From the NCBI GenBank assembly GCA_018417955.1, contig JACTVC010000042.1:248001-312000 (forward strand): a stretch of 64,000 bases of DNA, given 5' to 3'. This document shows, piece after piece, positions 43,788 through 55,970 of this stretch. The first letter of the stretch is position 1. Every line of letters starts with the position of its first letter. The stretch is from Laccaria trichodermophora. Taxonomy: Eukaryota > Basidiomycota > Agaricomycetes > Agaricales > Hydnangiaceae. The notes under the pieces are model-generated. The model made no database searches, was not told where the DNA came from, and was given only the letters and a program-made list of their open reading frames with translations. The position numbers and the translations under genes are program-made.

Positions 43788-46700
43788 ATGGTGGGCAGTG
43801 CAAACAGTTCACGAGGCGATTCTAACGACAACCACGCCATTCCCTCCATTAACATAACCACTGATTCGTCGACTCCGGCTCTGATCATTTTGCCAGACGT
43901 CAACCACAACGTGTCTACCTTGCAGTCTCCAGTTTCAGCAGGACTTCTCTCTCCTATCTCTTATAATCCTCGTTCATCCTACGATGGTCCTCCCTCTCCT
44001 GCTTTTTCTGACATCTCGGATACTGCTTCCGCCTTGACGACCCCCCCATCTCCAACACTTTCGAACCATTCTTCAGTGCATTTCCAATCATCTCTAGCGC
44101 TTCGCGACAACAAGCCTGAACAAAAGTCGGGCATGTCTTCTCTCGGGCTTCTGAACCCATACGACGTGTCGACCTCTGGTCTCTCACACCACCGGAAACT
44201 GAGCAATGCAACCTTCTCGAGCATGACCGAAACCGAAGGGGACCATGCAGATGCATTTGATCTTCGACACATGAAGTCGAATGCGACCTCTTTTACTCAC
44301 GTTGACTCTCATTCCATTTCGCGGGGTTCTCACAAAAAAACGGACTCGCAGGAAGTTGAATATCAGGGGAGGAAGCCGAATTTGCAAGGCGAGCATGAGA
44401 CCGATGGCGAACACAAAACCGCACATCAGAGGGAACTCGCCCAAGATGATGCCATAGACTGTACTCCATTTGAGTTTAAGCCCTTTCAGCTTGCCCATAT
44501 GCTCGACCCGAAGAGCCTCGAATTGCTTGCGAGCTTTGGCGGCACGGGTGGCCTACTTCGTGGTTTGGGGACCAGCGCAGACCACGGATTGACGAGCCCT
44601 CCCCATCGGACGGAGACAGTGAGTGAAAGTGGCGAATTAAGGGTGCTAGGGGCAGGACAGGGTGCCTCTCACAGACACGAGCCAGAAAGGGGTGGCGGGA
44701 ACGTCCCACTGGTTCCTCAAATTATGCTTACTGAGCCCAACGGCGGGATCTCCTCGCCGACTGAGAGCGAGAATCCTGCTGCGCGGGCGACATTTGAGGA
44801 TCGTCGAAGGGTTTATGGTGAAAATGTTCTTCCTCATCGGGCAAGCAAGACTTTGCTGCAATTAATGTGGATGGCATTGAAGGACAAAGTTTTGGTGCGA
44901 TCATATCTTCGATTTTTCACGTGCGAATATTCATTTGAACTTGTAAAAGATTCTGTTGTCGATTGCTGCCGTCGTTTCCCTCGCCTTGGGTCTTTTTCAG
45001 GACTTGAAACCGAACAGGGATACAACCGGAGCGCCTGTTGATTGGGTGGAAGGTGTGGCCATCATGGTCGCTATTGCTATCGTCGTAAGTCCTTCCCTTC
45101 CCCATATTCTGGTAATTTTCTATAAAAAAAACATCGCGTTCAAGGTGATTGTCGGTTCTTTGAACGATTGGCAGAAAGAGCGTCAATTTCAAACTTTAAA
45201 AGAAAAGAAGGAGGAGCGTGGAGTCAAGGTCATACGCGATGGCGTCGAGAAAGTCGTTGATGTCAAGGTATTGTGTAGCCGTTCTATTCTCATTTTGTCA
45301 TGAGGACTAAATATCGTTCATTTAACAGGAGGTAGTAGTTGGTGACATCGCTCTCCTTGAACCTGGTGAAATCATTCCCTGCGACGGCATCTTTATCTCT
45401 GGTCACAATGTTAGGTGCGATGAGTCTGGCGCTACCGGCGAGTCGGACGCCATCAGAAAGGTTCCCTTTCATGATGTTGTGCAGCTACACACCGCAAAGG
45501 ATTCGCACGCCGAACACACCGACTGTTTCATGATCAGCGGCAGCAAGGTTCTTGAAGGGGTTGGAAAGTACGTCATCGTGGCTGTTGGTACCAAGAGCTT
45601 CAACGGTCGAATAATGATGGGTAAGGGTCACAATTCCTTGTCTACTTGCGTTCTTCGCTCACTTAGCCCTCCTATTTTATCTCACAGCCCTTCGCGGCGA
45701 CGCAGAGAATACTCCTCTCCAGATCAAACTGAACTACCTTGCTGAGCTTATCGCGAAGATTGGTTCGGTTGCGGGTCTCCTGCTTTTTATATCCCTTATG
45801 ATTCGATTTATCGTACAAGTCGCGAAAGGCGACCCGGCCCGGTGTGTAGCTGGCCATCTCTTTTTTGGTGTTTGTGATATTTACTCAATACAGGACTCCG
45901 AATCAGAACGGGATGGCTTTCGTCGACATATTGATCATAGCTGTTACTTTGATTGTTGTTGCTGTTCCTGAAGGTTTGTGGAATTTGCCTCCCGGTTGCC
46001 GCGTCTTCTAACTCTCGTCATCATTTAGGCCTGCCTTTGGCGGTAACTTTGGCCTTGGCTTTCGCGACTAAGCGTATGACAAAAGAAAACCTTTTGGTTC
46101 GGGTGCTTGGATCCTGTGAAACTATGGCTAACGCCAACGTGATATGCACCGACAAGACTGGTACTCTTACGCAAAATTCCATGAAGGTTGTTGCTGGCTC
46201 TCTTGGCATACACGCCAAATTTGTTCGCCAACTCGACGACAATGCAGCTCGTTCAAACGCCGAGGAAATGGAACAATCCACTTCTGGTTCTGAACAGATC
46301 CGCAAGCATTATGAGGACTTTTCTATTGACCAGGCCAATTTGACCACCATCCTTCCTCCGCAACTTCGTGAGTTGCTCAATGAATCCATCGCGGTCAACT
46401 CTAGCGCATTCCAGGACATTGATCCAGAGACTGGTGAAAAGGTCTTTATTGGGAGCAAAACCGAAACCGCCCTTTTGCAATTCGCTCATGAATTGGGATG
46501 CAGGGATTACAAGGAAATAAGAGACGCTGCGGACATTATCCAAATGATTCCCTTCTCTAGCGAGCGCAAATTCATGGGCGTTGTTGTTCGGCTTTCTTCT
46601 GGGAGGTTCAGGTTGTATGCAAAGGGCGCAAGCGAGATACTATCGAAGGAATGCGTGCAACATGTTGTGGTCCGCAATCAAAAATGCGAGACCATTAAAG

Positions 46701-48606
46701 TCAACGAGGAGGTCGAGGTAGCGACGATCGATGATCTGGCGCAAGATAATATCAGCCGCACCATCATTTTCTACGCCAATCAAACCCTTCGCACCATCGC
46801 CCTCTGTTACAAAGACTTCGAGAGCTGGCCTCCTCTGAATACGCAGCTTAACGAAGAAGGCGAGGTACGTGAGCTTTTTTGCTTTCTTGTTGAACGCTCA
46901 GTAAATTTCTTGGCAGGTCCCCGTGTCAGCGTTAACTAAGGAACTTACGTTGATTGCAATTACTGGTATCGAGGATCCCCTCCGCGAAGGTGTTCGTGAC
47001 GCTGTTTTGAAGTGTCACCGCGCGGGTGTTACGGTGAAGATGTGTACTGGCGACAATGTCCTCACTGCCCGATCCATCGCCACGCAATGCGGCATTTTCA
47101 CCAAGGGTGGTATCATCATGGAGGGTCCGGTTTTCCGCAAGCTTAGTCATGTGGAGATGATGGAGATCGTACCTCGTTTGCAAGTTTTGGCCCGTTCGTC
47201 ACCGGAAGACAAGAAAATTCTCGTCGAAACGCTGAAGCGCAATGGAGAAATAGTTGCTGTGACTGGCGACGGCACCAACGACGGCCCTGCATTGAAAACC
47301 GCACACGTCGGCTTCTCAATGGGCATTGCAGGAACTGAGGTCGCGAAGGAAGCATCCGATATTATACTCATGGATGATAACTTCGCTTCAATCGTCAAAG
47401 CTATCATGTGGGGTCGATGCGTCAACGATGCCGTCCGCAAGTTTCTACAGTTCCAAATTTCGACCAACGTCACTGCTGTCGTCATTACCTTCGTCTCCGC
47501 CCTTGCATCCGTGGATGAGACCTCGGTGCTGTCCGCGGTTCAATTGCTTTGGATCAACATTATCATGGACACATTCGCTGCACTGGCGTTGGCGACTGAC
47601 CCCGCTACAGAGAGCCTTTTGGAACGCATGCCCGATAAGAAGACAGCACCACTATTTTCTGTCGAAATGTACAAGATGATCCTGTTCCAATCCTTGTATC
47701 AGATCGCCATCATCTTGATCTTCCACTTTCTGGGGAACACCATCCTTGGGTTTGATGGCTCTGCGCACAGCGATGATGTCGTCAAGACACTCGTCTTCAA
47801 TGCCTTCGTCTTCGCTCAAATCTTTAATTCTGTGAACAGCAGGCGGCTCGACAATAAACTCAATATTTTCGAAGGCATCCTCAAGAATCGCTACTTCCTG
47901 GTTATTACGTTCATTGGTATTTGTCGCGTGGTTTTCCTTCGCACACTGATTCTAACCCCATGCCATGTACAGAAATTGTTGTCCAAGTCCTGATCGTTTT
48001 TGTTGGCGGCGCTGCATTTCAAGTGACACGCATTCCTGGTCGTGAATGGGGTATCTCAATTGCTCTCGGTGTTGTCTCTATTCCGTTGGGAGTCCTCGTT
48101 CGCTGCCTTCCCAACGGCCCGTTCGAAAAGCTGTTTACCCTCCTCGGTTTGTTTGGAAAGCCGGAAGTCTTGCCCACCAGAAGACCAGACGCCGATACAT
48201 GGAATGGTGCTATCACTCTAGTTCGCGACAATCTCTCTATTTTTTCAAACATCCGGGGCGGACGTGTCCGATCTTCGTCTGTCGTTGTTAAGAGCCGGTC
48301 AGCACGGCTCAGCCAGGAATTTCCACAATTACGAATGTAAATCTCTAAGTCCCCTCTTTGTTCACTTATTGATTTTCATTTATCTTCAGGTCCTCAATCT
48401 TGACAATGGCACCTACACTAATGGCAGGGGCTGTGGCCACTGGTGGATGTTTCCAGCGACCAGAAAATCTCTCAGACCCAGCTCACGCCGACCCTTCGAA
48501 ATCGTCAGCAGCGCTTTGGGAAGGGAAACTCCAGATGCATCCCGAAACGCCGCTAGATGATCCAGTGTATCAACGCTTTGCAACAGGAGCCCCCAATCTT
48601 GCATGA
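43788..48606 (+). CDS. PMC1: P-type Ca2+-transporting ATPase, type IIB (PMC1-like)
   Basis: A long disordered N-terminal region (about 230 residues, Ser/Pro-rich) precedes the cation-pump N-domain (RRRVYGENVLPHR). Then come DEATGES-type DESGATGES, the VPEGLPLAVTLALAFA membrane helix M4 with the PEGL Ca2+-site motif, ICTDKTGTLTQNSM with the phosphorylated Asp, LYAKGASE, TGDGTNDGPAL, and the C-terminal six-helix block ending with LRNR-type LKNRYFLVITFIG. The last exon, spliced at 48340 (AT|G), adds about 70 residues starting SSILTMAPTLMAGAVATGG, which makes the stop 48606. Type IIB pumps load Ca2+ into the vacuole. About ten exons join in frame. A calcineurin-type element lies upstream. Confidence 0.93.
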
Positions 48607-49112
48607 CGCACGTTCATTTTTATTTTCGACTCGAATTTATGTCAAGCGCAAACGCGCTACGACAATGCCTGGCTGCATTATACCTGAAACCCTTGATACC
48701 CCCTTGGCATATTCACACATAACTCCTCTGGGTATCAGTTGCACTATCGCCAGCTCTTGCGTCGCGTCGACCGCAGTACAGTCCTGGCACGCTGAGTTTG
48801 CATTCTGCTAAACATCAAGTGGTACATAATAATCAATCAAATACATCTCTGAGCATAGAATCTTGCACTCCACCCATGCCTGATAAACACATTCACTGTA
48901 GCCATACTTATAACTTTACGTTACAAACATTTTATTGAATCATACATCTTCGCCATTGTCCTGTTTCCCCGATATAGTAAATTGTAAACAATGCCGCACG
49001 CCCAACTTGTTCACCAACCACGACGGCCGCAACCCGTCGTGCAGCCTATCGCCTGGAACTGCACGTACGACTCCCGAGATTAACTTTGCCCCAGTAGGGG
49101 ACTCCCTTTCCC
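48607..49112. other. Intergenic region between PMC1 and RAE1
   Basis: AT-rich 3' region of PMC1 followed by the RAE1 promoter. Nothing else is supported. Confidence 0.5.
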
Positions 49113-50487
49113 ATGTCTTTCTTTTCAAATACCGCAACAAACGCGGCGAACACCAACGCTTCTCAGACCGCTGAAAAGGATGTCGAAGTCGCAGACCCGC
49201 CCACAGACTCAATATCTTCCTTGTCATTCTCAAGTCAGGCCGACTACTTGGCAGTAGGAAGTTGGGACAATAGCGTGCGGATCTATGAGGTGGGAGCGGG
49301 TGGGCAAACGCAAGGAAAGGCAATGTACCAACACCAAGGGCCCGTTCTAGACGTGTGCTGGAACAAGGTACGGGATCTGCTCTTCATTACCAATGTGGTC
49401 CTCAAAACGTATAGGATGGCACAAAAATATTCTCTGGAGGCGCTGACAACGCTGGTCGCATGTTTGATGTGACTACAGGTCAGGCTTCGCAAGTCGCGCA
49501 GCACGATGCTCCCATCAAGGTAGTCGCTTGGGTTGACGCGCCTCAGGCCGGAATCCTCGCGACGGGAAGCTGGGACAAGACCATTAAATACTGGGACCTG
49601 CGAACACCAAGCCCTGTGGCCACCGTACAACTCCCTGAGCGGTGTTACACGTTTGATGTCCAGTACCCGCTGATGGTCGTTGGAACGGCGGAACGTCACA
49701 TTCAAATCTTCAACCTGACCAATCCTAACACTGCTTACAAGGTAGGATTGGCCGCGGCAACAGATCGTTTTTCTTACAATTCGAAATATTCAGACCATCC
49801 AGTCCCCTTTGAAGTGGCAAACACGGGTGGTTTCTTGCTTCACTGCGTCAGCGAACAGTGGCTTTGCCGTGGGTAGTGTGGAAGGCAGGGTAGCCATTCA
49901 GTAAGGAGTTTTTTTGCCCAGCAGTATTTCTGTCTGATCGTATGCCAGATATGTTGAAGAAAAAGACGCGTCGTAAGGCTCCTCACTTTTCTCTGTATCT
50001 GCACACACTGACAGGCTTTCAGAAACAACTTTTCTTTTAAGTGCCACCGACGTGATTCAGTCCCAAACGCGAAAGACCAAGCGTTGGTATTCGCTGTCAA
50101 CGACATCTCTTTTCATCCTGTTCATGGAACATTTTCTACTTGTGGTCTGTCTTTTTTGCCCTAGCGCCCTCACGCTCTTTAAATTTACCTTCGCAGGTTC
50201 CGACGGTACAATCCACTTCTGGGACAAGGACGCTCGCACGCGTTTAAAGAGTGTGTTGCGAGTAAAACCTTTTTTGTTGTTGTCAATCTGAACTTCGCAT
50301 GTTAGCATTCGACGCCGCTACAGGACCTATCTCCACCAGCGCATTCAACCGTAACGGTTCCATCTTCGCCTATGCTGTTTCCTACGACTGGTCGAAAGGC
50401 CATTCTGGAATGACTCCGGGGCATCCTAACAAGTTAATGCTGCACGCTTGTAAAGATGAAGAGGTCAGGAAGAGGGCTAGAAAATAA
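49113..50487 (+). CDS. RAE1: WD40 mRNA export factor Rae1/Gle2
   Basis: The start MSFFSNTATNAANTNASQ and the blades LAVGSWDNSVRIYEV, ADNAGRMFDV, ILATGSWDKTIKYWDLR, MVVGTAERHIQIFNL, GFAVGSVEGRVAIQYVEE and GTFSTCGSDGTIHFWDKDAR make up the Rae1/Gle2 propeller. The final FAYAVSYDWSKGHSGMTPGHPNKLMLHACKDEEVRKR is the family signature ending. Six introns were crossed, all in frame. Rae1 docks on Nup98 GLEBS motifs at the nuclear pore and helps mRNA export and spindle assembly. It appears intact and of usual length (about 350 residues). Confidence 0.93.
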
Positions 50488-50656
50488 TCGACTCCTTGTA
50501 TTCCTTTCATGTATCCTCACGTTGGCTATTTCCGCGATCTTGTATCTTTCACCCTTGTTTCTCCTCTAAGATTTGTCCATTCCGTAAAATCTATAATGAA
50601 GCTAATACAATTCAAGTACGTCAACACCTCTCTCGAAATTAGAATATGGGGCAAGC

Positions 50657-51240
50657 TTAGCGCTGCCTTTTCGTCATTTTCAAAGCACCCCAAATTGTAA
50701 CCCCTACCGCCAATCCGATGCATACGAGGAGAAACAAGGCACCTAGACATCTTTTCCCCCATTTTACCTCTGCCTCTCGAACGCGAGTGAGTGTATCATC
50801 ACATAGCTCCAACTTTCCTGGTATTCGTTGGCGACGATGGGGTAAAAGTGGTAATGGAATCGAGTGCGAGATGTAGAAGGACCCCAGTATCCACAGAGGG
50901 GGAAAAACTAGTGTATACCTGTGACGTGAGCATCAACTCATTAATAGTAATACAAGAAACGCATACGAAAACCCAATTTAAAAAGAAGCATAGATTGGGT
51001 TGGAGGATCTGCCCGCGGCGATATGCATGAACTGTAGACTGGGAGATTTGAAACTGCAGTATAAAACGGCGGTGGAGCGTCGTGGTCAAAGGGCTCCGGT
51101 TTTGTGGGCAAGTGAACGACAAAGGATGGGTCATTGCGTGCCGCTCGCAAAGGGGTGAGTTGGTGCCATGCGGGATTATGAGTTGCTGTAGGTGGTTGGA
51201 TAGCTGGGATATCGACGACCCAAGAGTACATAGACTCCAT
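50657..51240 (-). CDS. Small membrane protein with two C-terminal TM segments (unrecognised)
   Basis: Two exons, 50967-51240 and 50657-50907, are joined over a 59-base intron ending at the second of two nearby AG sites; the first AG would bring a stop. The N-terminal part is Pro-rich and soluble (ARNDPSFVVHLPTKPEPFDHDAPPPFY). The join gives FKLGFLFPPLWILGSFYIS, a hydrophobic hairpin-like segment. Then a basic loop (LPHRRQRIPGKLE), an amphipathic helix (TRVREAEVKWGKR) and a second TM helix (CLGALFLLVCIGLAVGVTIWG) precede a short basic tail. The FPPLW pattern before a helix is familiar from unnamed fungal membrane proteins, but I cannot name it. Translation may begin further upstream, because the frame is open before 51240. 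Confidence 0.6.
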
Positions 51241-52083
51241 GACAAGATACTTGAGACATGGGCGGGCAAAGGGTTTCTTTATGTATGAAGAAATGCGCTA
51301 GTGTTGGGCAGGGCCATGACAGCTAGAAGGACCGATAAGTATGGGGATTTGAAGACATAAGACGTTGGGCCAGGGTAGAATGAGGGATTTAATGCGGGCA
51401 ATCGCGTGTACTATGATCAAGTAGTCAGCCATTGATTCACCTACCTTTGAAATATGGTCAGGACAAGGTCAGGAGGTAGCCAATCCTGAACATTGAGTGC
51501 ATTTCTTTGGGCCCTGAACTTGTGTGACAAGTGGAATAAGAAATGTGCTTGAATGTGCTGATCCCTTGCTGATCCCGCACAGGTAGGAGATGGTCCAGAT
51601 CAGCTCTAGATCTTTGAAGAGATCGTAAGAGAATGCGGAGGGTTGATCTCGACGAAAAGGTCTTTCAAGTCTCGACTACAACTTAGTACAAGCACCTCTT
51701 TGGGGCTTAGTTCGGGTCCCAGTCTTCTGGTCGGCCTCCAGCCAATCTTAAACTAAGCCCAAGCCGGGGAACCGAAGAGGCCCTGTTGAACGTGCTTTTG
51801 TACTTGCACAACCTTGAATAAACCGTCGAGACAAGAACAAGTCGGTTTTGTGTTTGCGCTGTTGATGGCGGAATTCAATTTCTACTTTTTGACAAGTCAA
51901 AGTGATCCAATTCATTATTCTGCGAGTTCCACTGAAGCACACCTATCTTGACAAAAAAAATAGAGAGCAGTGTCAACTTGACGGGTCGTAAAGTAGGAAT
52001 TATGTCCTGGTTACATGCAGATGTTCCAAAGCGGTGGTATGATATAATTTTAAATACAGAGCGATTGATTATGGTTAGTTAAT
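51241..52083. other. Intergenic, contains an imperfect inverted repeat
   Basis: No gene is supported in this 840-base region. The imperfect palindrome at 51685-51804 is the only structured element seen. The rest is the 3' region of ERG3 and the promoter of the small membrane protein. Confidence 0.5.
51685..51804. repeat. Imperfect inverted repeat (MITE- or hairpin-like)
   Basis: Left arm AGTACAAGCAC, CCTCTT and GGGCTTAGTT pairs with right arm AACTAAGCCC, GAAGAGG and GTGCTTTTGTACT in the proper order, with unpaired loops. The length, about 120 bases, is compatible with a tiny non-autonomous element or a structured RNA. No clear target-site duplication. Confidence 0.45.
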
Positions 52084-53284
52084 TCACTCCTTCTTTAAAT
52101 CTGGGATGTCAAGCAGAGGATCTAGACTCGACTCTGGTTGTCGGTATGAACCTCCAACACGATCTGCCCATGTGAAGTACTGCAAGTATTTGTGTTGAGA
52201 ATTGAGCAGAGTTCGGCATGATTCAGAAACTTACCTGGCCGTAGTTCACTGTGAAATACAAATGGTGCAAGGTATGGTGTGCGGGTCCGTTAATGACTTT
52301 TTCAAAAGCGTGTCCTGTAATCATGTCCGAGTCATGAATCTGGAAAATATTATGAGGCTTCCATTCTGCGCGCTCAAGAAGAAAAGAGAGACGTACAAAA
52401 ATACTCCAGAAGTTGACTGCAACAAACAGGCCAAGGTATAAAAGGCGATGCAGAGGGAATAGGAAGATAAATAGATGGTATGGCACAGATTGTAAGTATC
52501 CATCCACAGGATGGAAAGCATGCGATGCAAAAGGTGTTGGAACTATGCAGGGTTGAGTTGCGTAAAAAGCACTGGATGGCAAGTACTTACTGAGCCATTT
52601 ATGATGGGGTTTGTGAATCATGCGATAAACCATGGGATGATGCAATCCCCTATGCACCCAATAGATACCATAATCCGTGAACAACAGAAAGCTAAGGGAA
52701 GATCAGAACACTAATTAACCGTCGAGAGGAGGTAGGACGCACAATGGTACTGAGGCAAAGAGATAAAAGTAGCCGTATGTGTCAACGCCATCATACAGCT
52801 TCGAATATCCCATCACCTCCGCCTGGAACCAAGGCAATGTCAAGAGGGTCATCATTGGAAAGGCGCGCAAGCTAGTCTGTATCTCTAGCTTGACCTGATT
52901 CTTGAGGAACCGTGGATGTCGCATCATATCATGGTTAAAGATGAATTGATAGGACACCCATGCGAAGAGGAAGTAGAGAATGTGGATGCCGATGAGAGTG
53001 ATAATAATGAGGGTGAGAAGTTGTCGTGGGATGTACTCTCGAGGCCAGGCAGATATTTGCGGCAAGGTGTACGGCGACGTGATATTAGCCGCAGAAACCG
53101 GTGGATGTGGAAGGTAAGATATCAGTTGTGTCCATGAGGCCGGCAATGAGATCGTGCCGAATTTTGAGGTTGCGTTTGCGGCGTAAGACGCGCCGTGCAA
53201 GGGGGTGAAGGCGCCGAGGGGGATGAGGGCGGCGTAGACCCTGTCAAAGACAAAATCGTCAGCAATTTCGAGCACAAGATCCAT
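52084..53284 (-). CDS. ERG3: C-5 sterol desaturase
   Basis: [18 protein letters not shown] is the usual basidiomycete ERG3 start. TM segments around [24 protein letters not shown] and after FHYLF-type regions are followed by the three histidine boxes HRGLHH (near 52645), HKPHH (near 52605) and HTLHH (near 52270) that hold the di-iron centre. The product ends [22 protein letters not shown] after an in-frame join. It puts the C5-C6 double bond into episterol on the ER in ergosterol synthesis. Five exons. A CACGTG/TGACGTCA composite site lies about 140 bases upstream of the start. The upstream methionine at 53353 is less likely. Confidence 0.92.
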
Positions 53285-53426
53285 GGAAGAGGGTTGTGTA
53301 GAACGACGAGAAGGGTGAGCTGGACAACGGCGGCAAGCGACGGCAATGAACAAATATCGTAAACATGATCTTATTTATTATGTCTCCGGCGCAAGCATCA
53401 GGCCACTATTTTTTTTTAAGTACGAC

Positions 53427-53438
53427 CACGTGACGTCA
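53427..53438. promoter_or_regulatory. Overlapping E-box and CRE (CACGTGACGTCA) upstream of ERG3
   Basis: CACGTG overlaps TGACGTCA by two bases. E-boxes are bound by bHLH factors, including fungal SREBPs that act on ERG genes, and the CRE by ATF/CREB bZIP proteins. The site is 143 bases upstream of the ERG3 ATG and just beyond the stop of the DUF1295 gene. Confidence 0.45.
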
Positions 53439-53561
53439 TTTCTCAAGCCATTTATAGCTAGTAACTACAACTCAATTCAGAGATCCCCAAGGCCAGAAAA
53501 CGGGAACTGATCTATAGCACGGAGTCAGATTTTCACGGTCAGAATCAGGATTCTAAGGAAT

Positions 53562-54593
53562 TCACCGCTTGTATTCCTGCCATTTCGGGTCGCTTCCAAA
53601 CTTTTTATCACCCGCCCGTTCAAGCGGCGGCACTCCAGAAACCTTGCGAAGTAAAAACCAAGTGAAAAGTGGACTTATGGCAGCCAATGCGATAGTGCCA
53701 GTGGGGAAGAAGCTCCTTTCAAGGGATGCAGCCGACAACGCCCAAATTCCCGTCCAGATGCCTACCTCTCCAACATAACTGGGATACAATGAAAACAAAA
53801 CCTAGTCAAGAGGAATATACACGTACTTCGGATGTCTGCTGATACTCCACAAACCAGACGTTATAAACTGCTCGTCGTGCTCTTTAGCATCTTTCGCGCG
53901 CCGCCAAGCCGCCTTTTGTCTATCAGCAATGACCTCGAAGAGGAAGGAGCCCGCATATATGCCGAGTGCCGTATAGTCACCCAGGCCAAGGGCGGGATGA
54001 AGCCTAGCCGGCATCGCGTTGCAAAGGTAAACAGGAAGTCCGACAGCCATGATCCAAGTAGCTTCGCGTGGATCAATTTGAGGGAAAAGATGAAGAAAAG
54101 AACGAGTTTATTACCTTGAGCAAACCAGTAAAGGGTGAACGTTGCCGGTTTTTGTTTGATTTTGTCAAATCGCGAATCGCCACCAGCCTTAATTGCTCTC
54201 TGGTCCAATAATTGAGAACACGAGACATGATAACGCGTACTGCAACTGACCATGGCCAAATAACTCCCCAGTCGGATGCTCCAGATCCCAACAGCCGCTG
54301 TTAACAACAACTGCCTGGGCGCAAAGGTCGAAAGCGCTGGAAGGGGTCCAGGAATCCCATCCCAATACTTTGCTTTGAGAGAGGGATAGTAAAGGGACAG
54401 GAAAGTGGTCGAAACCCAACCAACGGCGCCTCCTAAATCATAATAGGTTTCATTTTGCTGAGGAACAAATATGAGGGCAAAAACTGCAAATACAACTGAG
54501 AATTTAGTAAGATAGCGGTGACGAGAAGTACATACGCGCTTGAAGGGCGTACGAATTGATAGCCGTTGGCAGAAGACGGGAGAAAATAGACAT
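53562..54593 (-). CDS. DUF1295 / steroid 5-alpha-reductase-like membrane protein
   Basis: MSIFSRLLPTAINSYALQA and, after a short intron, LVFAVFALIFVPQQNETYYDLGGAVGW form the N-terminus. Several membrane helices follow (QLLLTAAVGIWSIRLGSYL, AVGLPVYLCNAM). The diagnostic C-terminal part is SGLWSISRHPKYVGEVGIW, the SRHPxYxGE motif shared with DUF1295, 5-alpha-reductases and isoprenylcysteine methyltransferases. The protein ends with PLERAGDKKFGSDPKWQEYKR. Location is probably ER; substrate unknown, perhaps a lipid or sterol, which would suit its ERG3 neighbour. About five exons, with the last one starting within the SRHPKYVGE motif. Confidence 0.82.
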
Positions 54594-54973
54594 GATTCAA
54601 AGTGGGTGATTGAGAGGCTGCCAAGCGTTAAGTATCGCACCGGTGACGTCGGAAAGTAACAAGTGCAAACACGGTGAAACGCTCCACATTCAGTCGAAGG
54701 CGATCCGAGCCTGTCGTAACGTCAAAGCAGGGTGAATCGCCGCTGGTGACCGTGTGTTCCATCTTTCGTGCACGTGAAATTCTGATTTCGCCAATGTTTG
54801 AACGCGCAGTCAACTGACGCATTTTTACCATTGGTACTCGCGATTATTAGAGCCTTGGGACACTTGAAGGAAGCGGGGCTTGAGCGAGCAAGAGGTAAAC
54901 CCAGCCTGGTCGCCTATTGATATAAAAAATCTATTCTTCATGGCCGACAACAAACAGGTGTGATCTACGACAT
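54594..54973. other. Intergenic
   Basis: Promoter of the DUF1295 gene and 3' region of ATP4. It has one CACGTG at about 54771. Nothing else seen. Confidence 0.45.
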
Positions 54974-55970
54974 CTAGACAGCCTTGGCCTTCACCAGCTC
55001 TAAACAACAATGATCAGCCTGACGGCTCGAGCCTTGTAAGCAAATAAACTTACGTTCCACCTCCGCAACTGCGCTCGCAAGAATTTCCTGTTGGGTCTTT
55101 GGTTCCTTGAGAGAAGCCAGAACTTTGTCGATGACGGTTTTTGTCAGATCAGCCTGCTCGCTCTCCTTCAGGTGCTGTTCGTATCGCACCCAGCTGTCGA
55201 GGACGCTCTTGATCTCGTGCGCGACAGCGACCTTTTGCTGCTCAACAAAGTTGGAGGCTTCAAGCTTGGCCGTCTCCTGAAAAGTTTCAAGCCAAGTCAA
55301 CAGTTGTTTAGATCACAGGCGAGAAAGGGAACGTGCCTTCGAGAGAGCGAAGAGAGCCTCGGTCATGGAGACGACATCCTTCATCTGACCAACGGACTCG
55401 ATACGCTCCTTTACGGCGCCGGTATGCTCAGAGCGGGCAGAGTTTAGAACGTTTCTGATTTTCTGAATGTGACCTTCAGCCCATTGGCTGTATGGCTCCC
55501 GAATGACCTAGTGGCAAACAAGTGAGCTATTTCAACATCACAAACACCAATCGGGACCTACCTTGGCAACGTAGGTGAAAACGATGATGGAGGCGATGAG
55601 AACGATGGACTCCTCATTGACGACGTAGAGCTCCTGGGAGATGGCAGCAGCAGCAAGACCGGTACCAAGGACGGCTGTACCCGTTTTGGTAATAAGGCCA
55701 GGTTTCGAGGGAAGTTTGTTCACGATTTCTGACGCGCGTTCAGCTGGTGGAGGGGGGTTGGACGAGCTGGCCATTGAACGACTGTTGTCGATATGGTCTG
55801 AGTGATAATATGGAAGAAATACGACGACGAAAAACACACGCATGGATGCTCTGAGGGAGACCTGCAACCGCTCTCGGTCGAACTGCACAGAAATCAGAGA
55901 GGACCGTCATATAAATTTCAAAATACACACCCGCTGCTCGCAGAGAGCTAATAGCAATTCTGGAAGCCAT
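54974..55970 (-). CDS. ATP4: Mitochondrial F1Fo-ATP synthase subunit b (subunit 4)
   Basis: The presequence is pieced from three exons: MASRIAISSLRAA, then VRPRAVAGLPQSIHA, then DNSRSMASSSNPPPP. It is Arg/Ser-rich and fits mitochondrial import. The mature part has NKLPSKPGLITKTGTAVLGTGLAAAAISQELYVVNEESIVLIASIIVF, the two membrane helices of fungal subunit b. A long helix follows (HIQKIRNVLNSARSEHTGAVKERIESV..AKLEASNFVEQQKVAVAHEIKSVLDSWVRYE), which forms the peripheral stalk. The product ends EQLVKAKAV after a join that removes a readthrough exon. All joins are in frame. It holds the stator of complex V in the inner membrane. Confidence 0.92.
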
